DNA of 64,000 nucleotides from Nostoc sp. PCC 7524. GTDB lineage: Bacteria; Cyanobacteriota; Cyanobacteriia; Cyanobacteriales; Nostocaceae. The DNA lies in the NCBI RefSeq assembly GCF_000316645.1, contig NC_019684.1, forward strand, positions 1,612,001-1,676,000. Reading direction: 5' to 3'. The stretch's first letter is position 1. Every line of letters starts with the position of its first letter. A program made the translations under genes and the position numbers. Positions 22,101-26,079 of this stretch are shown here, one piece after another. The notes beneath the pieces are model-generated. The model searched no databases and was not told the origin of the DNA. It saw only the letters and a list, made by a program, of their open reading frames with translations.

Positions 22101-24535
22101 ATGGTATCATTGTCTAAATTTACGACAGTCTCTGGGTCAAATTGGAATCCAGTGCGTAAGTTGAATCCATGTTCTGCCCCCTGATTGACGGTTGAATTAT
22201 CAATGTCAATACTCGATCCATTAGTCAATTTAATGGTGTTGTCATCTAACCACAAGACTGTGTAAGTTTTTCCATCTTCCAATCCGCCAATACTGGTGTT
22301 TTTAACTTTATTGGTTTCTCCGCCGTTGCTGTAAACAACTTGTTCTCCATTTACAGGATTATCAATTGGAAGATCGAAGCTAGTAAAACCTAGGTCAATC
22401 TGTCTCGTATCTGGCAGAAAAATTGTGTCATTAGTGGAATCGATTTTAGATATATCAATATCTACTCCTACTGAAGAACCGCCGGCTGTGATTCTACCAT
22501 TGACATTGGCATCAATATCAGTGTCATCAAAGTTTAGCCCTATACCTGTTCCTGCTAATCCACTCAGATATATCGCTGCTAAAGCCCTAGACTGACTATT
22601 GACTGTGCCTTTTGCATTGACATTCACATTGCCAACAGCCGTAATTGTAGATCCTTCCTCTACTTCTGCTTTTGATTCAGTTTTCGTGTTGGCAATAGAG
22701 ACGGAAAGACCAAACTCATTGGCATTTGCAGCTAATCCAAACCTTTGTAATATGTTGCCATAGACCCGCGCATCAACTCTGGCAGTCGTGGTGGTATTCG
22801 ATTCAATTTTGACATTGGTTCCTGCCTGGATATTAGTATTACCCTTAACCAGAGCCTCGGCTTTCCCTGTGGCTTGACCATATGCTACTGCAAAGCGAGA
22901 GAACGGATTGAATTTATTGACTAAGCTGATTGCCTGAATGCTACTATCAACTGTCGAAGTTGAAATAACATCAACTTTGTTACTGGCAATAATATTTACG
23001 TCTTGTAATGTAATTTTAGATGTACTACTCCGTACATTAACTGATGCTGGCAGAAGCAAGTTTTGCAGTAGATAAGTTGATGACTTCACAAATGGGTCGA
23101 TCAACATCAACTGCACTTGTTCAGGCGCTCTAGCAAAGGGATTTTGATCTTTACTCTCTGCTTTGAGGACAATATTTGCGCCTTTGACAGTCGCCCCATC
23201 CAGAGAGATATCTACATCTCTACTTTTGAAATCAAATATAGTAAAAGTGCCAATCGGTATACCTGTATCGTTAGCCGTCAGTTCAATATCACCAGCTTTA
23301 AGTTTACTACCTTCTTCTACATGGGCTAAGAGTTTAGCATTATTACTTACTTTGATTGTTGGTGCATTCAGCTTAATAAAACCAGATTCCCCAACTGAAA
23401 TACCATTAAGAAAATCGCTGCTATCAATGTCACGGGTTGAAATCGTGGCAAAATCAATAATGTTAATAGTCTCAGCTTCAATTGTCAGATTTTTAAATCC
23501 GCCACCACCAATCAGTCCCGCCGCGATGTTAACAGTTTTTGCCCCTTTGATGGTCAGACTGTCGCGATCGCCTGTACTATCACCCTGAATTTTTAAATCA
23601 CTACCACTTAATGTGAAGTCATGGGAATCTAGGTCAAAAACAACATTGTTGCTAAGAATAACATTCCCATCCAAGAAAACATCATCGGTAAATTTTTTGG
23701 TTCCATTAAATGCGCCTGAAATTTTAGTGAACAAAACCCCATTGTAGTTAGCGATCGCGCTATTCGGGAAAATTGTTTTAGCTTCAATTGTCCCAGTCTT
23801 CACTTCCAGATCCCAGTCACCGCCAACAGACGCATTCCCAGTCAAGTTATTAGAAGCTGCAACATCCGCGTCTGTTAAGGTACTTAATGTTTGGATGAAA
23901 GCCAATCCCTGCTCACCAACAGCTACATGACAACCATACAGTAAGATATCTGCATCTGGTGTCAAGAAGTTAGCCCATTGCTGAAAATCACTGCTGTAGT
24001 TGCTGAGTGTTCCGAGATGCAAAACTGAACCACCAAGCTGTAAGCTCCCCATGCCACCATGAGAGACTATATGCACAGCAGATATTGCTTGGCGTTGTGT
24101 CAAGGCTTGAGTGATTTGATGGATTCCATCTTGTTCTGAATTGATGATAATAACTTCTGCATTAGAACCTAGTCCCCCGATTAAACTCTGATAATCATCA
24201 ATATTTGAATCGATAAAAATTAATTCTTCCGGTAATACTAATGAACCACTTATGGTTTGACCTGTTAATGAATCGATGTGACCTTTTTTGATATTTTCTA
24301 TATTTAAATTTTCATCATCAAAAGATACTGGAAACATACCCTTTATAGGGCTTGTATCTAGACTTGTAAAATTAATTAGGTCAGCATTAATCGGATAGAA
24401 GTAAGGAAGCAGAATATTAGGATTAACTGAATTACTAAAATTAGTTATTTCCCATCCAGATTTTAAGCTTAAAAGTTCAGGTTTATTGATATCTAATATT
24501 TGTGGTTGTGTTAAGTTATCTTCTGTGAAGTACAT
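1112..24535 (-). CDS. Giant secreted repeat protein (~7,807 aa): DUF4347, beta-helix repeats, Gly-rich block, beta-propeller, PKD and RTX domains
   Basis: A single uninterrupted frame of over 23 kb. Reading from the N-terminus: a DUF4347 domain (about 23740-24235) with a caspase-like His (VSHGG) and Cys (LLYGCH); filamentous-haemagglutinin-like beta strands; five ~95-residue modules with NHGLxTGD and DxxTIKLA motifs (about 20940-22440); some sixteen ~125-residue AGAGAGSGNTIxNxIEAxI modules (about 13300-19400) with divergent flanking copies; GDGDD-type strands (about 8000-9600); a glycine-rich block (about 6090-7150); a lactonase-like beta-propeller (about 4400-5420); and eight PKD-like domains (about 1112-3800), the last split by an RTX module at 1208-1603. 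There is no Sec signal, so type I secretion is inferred. A TTG ten codons upstream (24565) extends the frame, but the ATG at 24535 is preferred because the TTG abuts an inverted repeat. Likely a cell-surface or matrix adhesin; the true role is unknown. Confidence 0.9.
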   Translation of the reverse strand: MYFTEDNLTQPQILDINKPELLSLKSGWEITNFSNSVNPNILLPYFYPINADLINFTSLDTSPIKGMFPVSFDDENLNIENIKKGHIDSLTGQTISGSLVLPEELIFIDSNIDDYQSLIGGLGSNAEVIIINSEQDGIHQITQALTQRQAISAVHIVSHGGMGSLQLGGSVLHLGTLSNYSSDFQQWANFLTPDADILLYGCHVAVGEQGLAFIQTLSTLTDADVAASNNLTGNASVGGDWDLEVKTGTIEAKTIFPNSAIANYNGVLFTKISGAFNGTKKFTDDVFLDGNVILSNNVVFDLDSHDFTLSGSDLKIQGDSTGDRDSLTIKGAKTVNIAAGLIGGGGFKNLTIEAETINIIDFATISTRDIDSSDFLNGISVGESGFIKLNAPTIKVSNNAKLLAHVEEGSKLKAGDIELTANDTGIPIGTFTIFDFKSRDVDISLDGATVKGANIVLKAESKDQNPFARAPEQVQLMLIDPFVKSSTYLLQNLLLPASVNVRSSTSKITLQDVNIIASNKVDVISTSTVDSSIQAISLVNKFNPFSRFAVAYGQATGKAEALVKGNTNIQAGTNVKIESNTTTTARVDARVYGNILQRFGLAANANEFGLSVSIANTKTESKAEVEEGSTITAVGNVNVNAKGTVNSQSRALAAIYLSGLAGTGIGLNFDDTDIDANVNGRITAGGSSVGVDIDISKIDSTNDTIFLPDTRQIDLGFTSFDLPIDNPVNGEQVVYSNGGETNKVKNTSIGGLEDGKTYTVLWLDDNTIKLTNGSSIDIDNSTVNQGAEHGFNLRTGFQFDPETVVNLDNDTITINNHGLTNGQLVAYYGDPQGEEIDILTTQGYYFVIVEDANTIKLAYTPEDAANGVGLDLGSKGEGSNHLLTFIQERRNEISFDPETAVNLDDDTVTIANHQFKTGQPVIYTRDPQGQEIDALLNLGDYFVIVEDANTIKLASTQSNALQGVALDLGTKGAGSNHILTSLESLISFDPSDSKVVNNQNNTIKIPNHGFQTGDTVVYRTDQSIVTQQTIPINLSFDPNTSVDLTNDTITIVGHGLTTGDELTYQINYLGNPGTAIDGLEANQKYYAIIVDDDTIKLAASATNATDGIAINLETGAAGILHNLRSFATVTVGDEAIAGLQDGDDYYVVVIDENTIQLTESEIEAFLAQPIDIDASVATGTGHKLLRPEENTGIGVNANLTAQNITTSRGVSGSYPKIRDFLGAPLAFATVSPQLLQPGTSKEMLRGDTGSPFGQMTGQNQFSAAVGFGLNLLEHDVIAKVGADAVLKSDTDVVINASIIQRAQTLVDTESGKGSTPGVGTPPVGGQQGRGVSIAASTAISLYNNRVEAIIDNRLDVLGNPIRVAKIDARRNIKVTSNLIYPFLLDFQQEFDFTNNPLDATGNLGVLLKAFALDGRLGLTNRIFNTFVTSKNRGRKDPVTKKIDGNFAFALSFAFTQFNNSSKAIIRSGTQINQNSDYQTPTQSVSVNAKTDIITLDAGGIVHIDLAADVIARAVLRKSADEAITIFGNRAKNGVGGTAIIQNMENETIAKIESGAVIHTGSLGDGLEVKAKEKIISLTLGQAGGEAETFGFTGTGVGLIQDSETIAQIESGVKITGGPLSVIAESEATRINIAGSVQLTESIGIGASFAFNDITRKTKAIIGKEQTDEDKTPGDEGTLIDVTGNINVKATTSGNIWGFSLAGSIAVKLPTDVDNPNPFGISVSGSSSINDIDETTQAYINDVGSITANNGDVKLESINDTLFVAASGGATLAFGQAVSFGLFGAFSINDIDHTTQSFINGATVKARQVTTKAEKQAIVSAVAVGLSGAFAREGQPGVGVQVSIPGSYSRNVLRNQTEAFLTDAIIDANSDLIVTANDSSDIYAIAGFAGFGTASISVTVGYSAATNENEDNKIRAYIENSSITTRGIVDLSATSNSKLFALTVGGAVVGSTPAGTANSPISVNIAGAGAGSENTISGITEVFIKASNITVFENNPDNALVTLKAEDDSEIIAAAGDVALTIAPVAVPSAAVSVGTSAAINDISNDIYSYIDHSTISTLGNVELNATSNAEILAVTLSGTASSVLSGSTKSLALAGAGSGSENIIKNEIETAIKNSSNISSNNVKINAKDNSSIEADAGGFSLALSRAIGGATFSPSVGASASVNDIDNNIKSYVDNSIINSLGAITITAVSTADIKALSIGGSIAGVSGDSLSVAFAGAGAGSGNTIKNTIAATIENSSNVSSIDTVTLEAKDKSKIKADAGGVSIGVALSGFQGSNRVPISLGAAISTNDIKNSIQAYIDKSTINSSAGGVSITAKSEEADGGNNIEALSIAGAISVANQFVSDLQPGSLGGATLTLSGAGASSYNIIKNTIKATIRNTADVDAKEDITVTATDTSKISADAGGLGISYSRALRGSPVGISAAIGASNAFNDIDNKIQALIENTDTHVNSATGGISVSATSTATIENLVLGGSIAVNAPNTTTGGALAGGGGIANNEINNTIEAAIKDNAVVTGKDTISISAIDTSTITSFAGGGALSSTISNRNVAIAIGVALAKNTIDNQVSAYIDQAKVSSTSNNIEITADSDATIEAISIAVSIAIAATSQQTPTSFALSGGGADAKNYILSDTNAYIKDSTIDNVTDLNLKAENTSNIVAAVVSIVGSTNFAIGASVANNFIGYKEDGTKSETSVNDIRAYIENSSITARGNITQTATFGEKDLDTITAIVATGTGAVGGTGLLSALPKTVLLISVYQAQLRTDQSQTRSTQYTGPNTAITGTLAIALAENKVATQVQAFINQGSSTGISANNLILTANDITKIKADVGAVTVAVSLATENNVAGAFGASVARNTISNTVQAYIQSADNTATATTGGLTLEAISNATIDAAAVGVSGTGAIGDKVSAALNGAGAEATNDIKNTVQAYIDSSTIVANAGLTAIKAQDTSKITADAGGATYGFSGSNNNSISIVIGVSLARNTIENQVSAYINKATVSSPKNNIEITADSDATITARSVSVSVAVSFGQNLSLGLSGGGAEATNVILTDTDAYIKDGSISDVADLTLKAKNTSKITATAVAISGSTNAGSLQSGAISVGVSVAVNEIKNNEVLAYIDSSEVDAQGDAALTATADADIQAYTIGGTVSASAGTGTPAKPGLAGALAGAGAGSGNTIENTIEAAIKNSSNVSGNSVTLIAKDESQIIAGAGDIVLAFAGENTNNISGAISVGVSAAVNEIKNEILAYIDKSIVDAQGNVALSATATADIRAYTIGGTVSGTSGTGSGSGLSGALAGAGAGSGNTIENTIEAAIRQSSNVSGNVVKLTATDESDVIAVAGSVAFAFVGASNSSAVSVGVSVAVNEISNEVLAYVDNSTISAQGNVELTAESTAIIGSYTVGGTASVGVPSNTSAPFAGTGAGSGNTIDNKIEAVIKNTTVNGNAVILSAEDKSEITAGAGTVVGAFTVGGRNSLAVSVGASAAVNKISNQVTAYVDSSSITAKGNLELNAISKSKILAVTVGAAGSASITQNSGAFAGAGAGSGNTISNKIEAAIKNSAEVNAQDVTLLAKDDAEITAGAGAIAFAIVVGNKAGVLSVGVSVVENEISNTVRAYIDNSIVLTTGAVNVTADSTTEIAAYAETGALSVGALAGALTATSSTNKTKNTIEAFITNGSTVKTSNSGNVNLKANDDATIIANSTGGNLAFSFSIGPAITIGIVKADNDVSNTVRSYIARATIVTADGSVNLLSESKSNIDANSTATLLTGGISQYGASISGGGAVAKNYIAKTVEAFVNNLSTVNTTNGGVKLGAIDHSKVKSEVGIGSLSGGMIGGSLGLSIADNTIENQVRAYIDRATVTADGDIDINTTSKSDSQALAVATSVGLGGGTVAEAGAFANAQEYSNVQSYVGSDSRLNALNIDVTATRNIENNFAKTSGAIGNLGGINFAIGISLATVDVAGSVDAYISGASVTAKENLNINATLLTPVAKPNPGILSGVEGVFAKSEAIAGGLGVAGGSGTGTTAKVTVDPTIRAYISNNAEIKADKDISLTADSQIDAATDVVGINVNANLGGLSVGVTLADTKINPDVYTSINKNADVRAGGNLTLQSKHNFDQTEPFFYRNALANATAPITLGTLGAGTGADAKATSSADVQTSVESGATIHAGGNISIVSRAYNDAISDANGLTIGGVAGVGTSVADAAARGKTTTSMNGAITGASNILILTDARNFADASGVASGGGILFGRGTVVNSDVDADTSASVGDNAKVDGVRGNITIESRSTTDAKAKGTGKSGGFIGVGVVETEADITNTNKAAVGEKVEISSSKNFQLLSQSQNKAVTESIGGSGGFIDVSEAETTVNINDQTTTDIGNQSTITALESLKVDAESKTYVDAYADVNNGGAGTGGITDTDVTIRKSTITTVGSATLKADEIELLARVREIDINRAKAESRSGAAFSVLRADANVNTESDVKVEIKQKADIEGRERVDIKALQEKLEIISEGRTRLNAVTGEASPSAKTILKTDTRVNAQTDSEITTRELHVEANAPQSIKFDYKTERAGNTITTTGGSKKSGELDLIRKIDFNSTVIMLGSANPILEIDADGNVVKQVNVNFQQTQTEINVADIRNTDALWGKITFLINDQVNYTERDNLKTTLEAAIVGTPKFEFITGFGSVDITNRSAKNLRINAIDVLNPSTEFSSTVIVNVKNRAGFSPKFEQSPGKTQINIENTSNADIRLNGVISNPYGSTKIINQGGNILSTRASAEIATTTLTLLANNGSIGSNSNRIRTKSSLLRAIARNDIFINEFADDLLIDEIISTLGNVDLTVNGSILDGNDTTAADISAKKINLNALKGSIGSNTNPLEINATDTNGLTATAAADIIITDIDGSLSINKVLSLQGNIKLMLPDLLNPGQDLVLGASSSIRADEGAISLLVGDNVHLGTGSAIAYGGRNVIAAATSVTINGDWGNADIGVGTTIELNGKIKANTVLIQGETDGDTISLTNVEDGVITTIETGDGDNKIHIGSQATPTSNTGGLLDTIRGRVIIRGGANTDRLELDDTGDTKTNIGTLTNNQVTGLGMALGIEYANIENLNITLGAGSDEFAIHSTQNGTLTLVDTGAGNDIINIGNNTNQINEIAGLLEIRGGTGTDTLNINDQGDITNNAGILDTNRLIGLGMGATDQTVINQERGIIYGSLERLNISLGSGNDQFIVNAINTETIINTGAGNDNLTVEDELPRIAARLMVEGGLGEDILSVNSKIASDLTLDTNIITAPDVSGLIEFEEIASLIVTQSDSNDEFTILNTTTALTLNSSGGSDLVTVENASAPVKINIGDGDDQVTIQNTNANITINGDGSGFDKVTVDRSSQTAAIIGGLLRDGTQANTGIVENLTTGDIVLSTIEQLELKLGKGNDDFTINTTLPNTVVTVKGDDGDDSITVRSIGSPETNISGELGEDTVTVIIDGIPTDKQFTNLNLDIETLVVDNSTNTSQPVDWTLRNGAVLEAKIVPDTTTISVINTEGAELTRILGGTQADTLNVVTETTNNIEGFIDGDRVELRSGLSVLEPVGFDTFTNYDVVINFDKPLTAPNKFEQAGFQLVSNGTVVIDNSISPAAKAGSSNDTFTFTSATGAGFALYSLSLAATTPGTQNLTFTGTTMNGGTVTHAVTVEGNTGFQTFNFPTSFGALKSLSWQPGTTLVDNIVAKEWFPNTTAITLESVPVLYLAGNIVFDTDRLQIRVNNSVISNNSLFTSVINGNIAQFRFAGDINFANNSRVTGVGSRGLSLLAGNDVNVGTNATFDFSGSGINPGIGGGRGGQFGFGGDAYLERTPGGDGGSGGDGGSRGGEGSGGSRGKNGATGGSGQIGKDGGNGYSGENGLGGINNLNGGGAGGAGGAGGAGGKQTIAIPVLTPTGIIFRQTSIGAFGGAGGDGGSGGGFASNGAGGKGGSDGQDGRDGGTGATGGNGSAGFNNINGQLISGGGGGGAGGGGGAGGNGGGGGGGGGGGGGGGSGGTVFTRGRTGGDGTDGVKGSPGGIAKEGGFGGPGGGGGGAFEILANGRVNFINTANLLSKGGDGTPGSEPTFVSGLEGFFKGEQGYKFEYSGRDGSSGSPSSGGGGGGGGAGGDGGDGGRGGTGAGGAGGTVKLYGTTVNAASTTVNTSGGSGATTGGDGRLIIGSNTYAGSLPGTRTGATTSFLPGQRAGNPYLNSFYFNFQTITPYIAGVAEGANIYGILSGLDGRLLDYNLSTPEIDKPPVDALVAVYRLDLGPTGFNQDYGNYSGGSKTADFDMLLFINLTDTVLTNPTLGILPTNFTSTISQNLLNGSKTLTALNPGAVWATLIPSNVLIRNSRNGQVTTSNAVKVNATISGPITSINKTLIDGEVAYIRATLPDLNVTPNITGLQSIALSPDSKQIYGVNPTQNALVVINSNGLTQRQLFKDGLEDMDGLAGASDLVMSSDGKHIYVASPGDQKISIFQRDLVTGNLGFIETIGYSKQVFESVAINNDNSRIYAAGNDGIAVASRDSNTGKLTPIQIALNPDGISGFTNLALSQDGSLLYAVSSSSDTLVVFNTSDLSVIQKITGAAQGLDGAKGLAISPDNRYVYITGQNGNTLSVFQRDGSSPTLTHVQTLQNGVNGIRGLLGASDVSVTPDGKYILVSGTDSNAVAVFYQNTSNNKLQFVQLLRHNVGGAIGLQTPTTIVTSGSQTYISSLGTTGNSGGLAIFDTNTLLPEPVTLRTTFDNIEALGVSTASGEDIITLRQAPSPIVAKTSINTGDGDDIVTLQDLSPTTIVNLGAGNDTTQLRTTTPKAHLTLRGESGDDTINIERVGEFSRTEVFGGDERDTVRVSGGNLPGTATTIAHGDDPNNVPQTQGDTLIFDPQNPDPKTPNYTPVPPTPRAGKVNVIDKGILEYDTFEGDVIVIDAPIINFINEPYQIAEGESLTLQVNVTPLGLENKLSEPVTWDIDGDGRFGELSDDTITLSWQQLVDLGLGDDGTYQIAVQAINTDGFTSNALTNLTIINTPPTIQVSGANEVAVGTPYTINFSATDPGNDRVFEWRIDWGDGTPIEIFGSNTTSATHIYTNPGKAQILVGAVDEDSAPNATFAALKTVSVIVSANQVNAGGPYTIAEGEALTLNAIAVGTPTAYSWDINGDGIFGDATDENPTLSWTQLQQLAANPIQNNGTYNVRVRVNYGTDQQATSNAVNLRVMNTAPTANLVNSGAVNEGSTTTVSFIDQFDPSLSDTTVGFLYSYDFNNDGQFEIINSSSSSVVVPAQFLSDNGISTIRGVIQDQDGGATELFTDITVLEVAPTLIVSGADTAIEGASYTLNLSATDPGNDTVSQWVVDWNDGTVETFAGATQSLTHRFTDNGTRVIVVTAIDEDGTYTATKTVTVSNTAPQLQNLSATTAVEGGISRLTGRIVDPGTQDSFTLLVDWGDGSSETFNLAAGTTNFDLSHQYEDNRDYMITVTVTDKDGDSDTATTTARISNAAPTITGLILSNTTVAEDELVVVSGIIADTGVVDTHTVVIDWGDGNASVATVDASTRTFAASYRYADDNPTGTPVDDYMITATVTDKDGDSGSASTAVNITNVAPVITAFQLNETTLNRNRVVSMNGEFIDVGVLDTHTVTVDWGNGITSNAVLDAATRTFTATYEYKVISGDGSRNALVGTDGNDRIFGGVGVKTLTGGRGSNEFIYTDIRELGHRITDFKVGHDKINLSQLLDNLVPGGYQGTDAIADGYVRLVQGSTTNSTILQIDRDGQSGSAVFRTFLIIDNVGVEHMNDPNNFIYNDVGHYTVTVTVSDDDGGEDTTTTTVSKLI
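1208..1603 (-). other. RTX / type I secretion module inserted in the final PKD domain
   Basis: About 132 residues that interrupt the last PKD-like domain of the giant protein. The insert holds calcium-binding RTX nonapeptide-like motifs (VGTDGNDRIFGG, LTGGRGSN) followed by the typical C-terminal type I secretion pattern (ITDFKVGHDKINLSQLL, then a strand with ILQIDRDG). Upstream the PKD pattern stops at TFTATYEYK, and downstream it resumes with DVGHYTVTVTVSDDDGG. In most such proteins this module is the C-terminal end; here 31 residues of PKD strand follow it. Confidence 0.75.
6090..7150 (-). repeat. Glycine-rich low-complexity block of the giant protein
   Basis: Encodes about 350 residues dominated by GG, GGAGG, GGDGG and GGSGG motifs, broken by a short ordinary segment near 6850. 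At DNA level it is built of CCACCA and CCGCCG trinucleotide tracts, for example the repeated CACCAGCAC units near 6869-6914. The opposite strand is therefore open and proline-rich, which explains the spurious plus-strand frame there. The block separates the beta-helix part from the beta-propeller and PKD part. Confidence 0.85.
13300..19400 (-). repeat. Tandem ~375-bp (125-aa) repeats in the giant gene
   Basis: Each unit has two similar halves, one around VGVSVAVNEIxNxVxAYI and the other around AGAGAGSGNTIxNTIEAAI. The period is visible in DNA: a nearly identical stretch starting TTCAATGGTGTTTTCAATAG occurs at about 14636 and again about 375 bp later near 15017. Roughly sixteen units fit the interval, with more diverged copies on both sides. 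The composition (short beta strands rich in Ala, Gly, Asn and Ser) fits a right-handed beta-helix or similar stacked fold. Confidence 0.8.
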
Positions 24536-24571
24536 AAATATCTTTGACCCTGTGTTGATTTTCAACGAAAA

Positions 24572-24600
24572 ATTCAGGTCATATCTAGATTGACCTGAAT
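24572..24600. promoter_or_regulatory. Perfect 10-bp inverted repeat between the 246-aa gene and the giant gene
   Basis: ATTCAGGTCA (24572-24581) and TGACCTGAAT (24591-24600) are exact inverted copies around a 9-bp centre. Read on the minus strand the second arm is followed by TTTTT, so the transcript could fold as an intrinsic terminator or attenuator hairpin just ahead of the giant gene. It could equally be a protein-binding operator. Its location, 37 bp before the preferred ATG of the giant gene, argues for control of that gene. Confidence 0.5.
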
Positions 24601-24650
24601 GTTCATATTGCGCCTTTAAAAATTTTCTGTAATATAACCATTGCTTCTGG

Positions 24651-25391
24651 TCATCTACTGATCAAAACTTCAGATGTTAATTCTTCTGGTGCATCTCTCA
24701 AAATAATGCTGGATTTCAAGAAGTGGCTATTAATGATTTCCTGGTAAGTTTCTATATCTGTTGCCCAATTATCTAATAATTTATTTAGAGATTGCAGACG
24801 TTCTTCTTGGCTATTATCTGCAATGCCATAGCTAAAATTACCGGAAAATAAGACAATAGGGACAGTTTCTTGTTCGCTTAAATAGAAATTGCCCTCATTA
24901 ATTCCTAAGCTAAATTGGCACCGATCTAATGTAAATGCTAGTTGCACTGATGCTTTGACTGGTGTATTACCAATTTCTTGCCAGGAAGCAGGAGCTAATA
25001 GATTATGAATGTAGTTATGAGTTGTTGTGTTTACTCCTAACTGAGATTCAGTAACATAGCCTTTGAGATTTATACCTATTGCTTGGTATTCTACCTTTGG
25101 TAGCGCGTTTATATACTTGTGTATGATACCGGGAACTTCTATTTCCTGGATTTGTTTAGCCGATATTAACTCGACAAAATTTAATACTTGCGGTTGAGCA
25201 ACTATACTGAGACCGTTGTCAAAAATTAGTTGAGACCCTTGATTGCTAACAATAGGTTGCCGTGCTAGCTGCCAATCAAGAGGGACAATGCCACCATATT
25301 TAAGAAAGTCAAAAGTGAGAACACTGGGGCTGTGATTCTGTGTGGCGATCGCAATATTCAATTCATGAAGTACAAGTATATCTTTGTTCAT
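24651..25391 (-). CDS. Hypothetical protein, 246 aa, upstream of the giant gene
   Basis: A complete frame starting at ATG 25391. I do not recognise a family. It has no obvious signal peptide or membrane segment and appears soluble and mixed alpha/beta, with an N-terminal segment (VLHELNIAIATQN) and a C-terminal acidic helix-rich part (EERLQSLNKLLDNWATDIETYQEIINSH). It lies 115 bp upstream of the giant secreted protein on the same strand, with an inverted repeat between them. This suggests a shared regulatory context, perhaps an accessory protein for the giant product, but nothing in the sequence proves that. It is divergent from the biosynthetic cluster. Confidence 0.7.
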   Translation of the reverse strand: MNKDILVLHELNIAIATQNHSPSVLTFDFLKYGGIVPLDWQLARQPIVSNQGSQLIFDNGLSIVAQPQVLNFVELISAKQIQEIEVPGIIHKYINALPKVEYQAIGINLKGYVTESQLGVNTTTHNYIHNLLAPASWQEIGNTPVKASVQLAFTLDRCQFSLGINEGNFYLSEQETVPIVLFSGNFSYGIADNSQEERLQSLNKLLDNWATDIETYQEIINSHFLKSSIILRDAPEELTSEVLISR

Positions 25392-25862
25392 ACCGGATTA
25401 AACACTTAGTAATAATTGTTTCTAAGTAGCAGTGCGGGGGTTATTTTGAGTCTTTTGGATAAATACTCACCACTCTCACTATTGATCTACACGTTTAACT
25501 TTTGATTTTTATGCACTTTCTAAGAAATGTAGTGACAAATTAATAACTTATGGGGCGAATAGAATTGCTTACTACACAAACAAATTTAACCAATTGTGGA
25601 TGATTTTTTAACCTGCACATTTCAAAATATATTTTTTACTTTTGTTCATAAATTTTAGGGGGTTCAAGTCCCATTCCCTCATGCCAAAAAGTTAATATAA
25701 TCATATCTTAAATTAAGGATTAGCGAACCTTAACCATGTATTGATACCTTTTCAAAGTGAGGTCAAACAGATATTCTAACAGCACCAAAAACATTGGGTT
25801 CAATAATGCAATAGTAGACTTGAGCAAATTTTCAAATATTGTCTGATAGTGAACAGATGACG

Positions 25863-25898
25863 GATATACATAGTCTCCTTATACCTGTTGTGTATATC
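25863..25898. promoter_or_regulatory. Inverted repeat GATATACA-N20-TGTATATC, candidate operator
   Basis: Two perfect 8-bp inverted half sites (25863-25870 and 25891-25898) are separated by 20 bp, about 80 bp upstream of the putative promoter of the acyl-AMP ligase gene. The spacing is consistent with a dimeric activator or repressor site. No regulator gene is present in the cluster itself, so the binding protein is unknown. Confidence 0.35.
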
Positions 25899-25979
25899 TC
25901 AAGGCTGCTATTTTGTTCAAAGCATATCAACAATTATGAATCTTTTAACAACTAATAATTGCATGGCATTGAAAGCGCA

Positions 25980-26009
25980 TTGACACTGATTTTTGAGTAA
26001 CTAAATAAT
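25980..26009 (+). promoter_or_regulatory. Putative sigma-70 type promoter of the cluster
   Basis: A consensus -35 box TTGACA (25980-25985) is followed after 18 bp by AATAAT (26004-26009), five of six matches to the -10 consensus. The expected start site near 26016 gives a leader of about 65 nt before the ATG at 26080. This is the best promoter candidate upstream of the cluster. Confidence 0.45.
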
Positions 26010-26079
26010 TAAAGATTGAAATTTCTACCAGCTTACTCTGTCAAGTAAACAACTGATCACGTTGGGTGATGTAAGAAAT

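Larger units (their letters stand above)
25392..26079. other. Divergent intergenic region, about 690 bp, upstream of the biosynthetic cluster
   Basis: An AT-rich stretch between divergent genes. It holds a tRNA-like 3' fragment near 25657-25686, an inverted repeat at 25863-25898 and a plausible sigma-70 promoter at 25980-26009. No open frame of interest is seen. It should contain the control region for the cluster and the promoter of the minus-strand 246-codon gene. Confidence 0.6.

Noticed and set aside
25650..25690. Intact tRNA gene
   Set aside because: Only a T-arm/acceptor-like end is present; no D-arm or anticodon arm can be found within 90 bp upstream.
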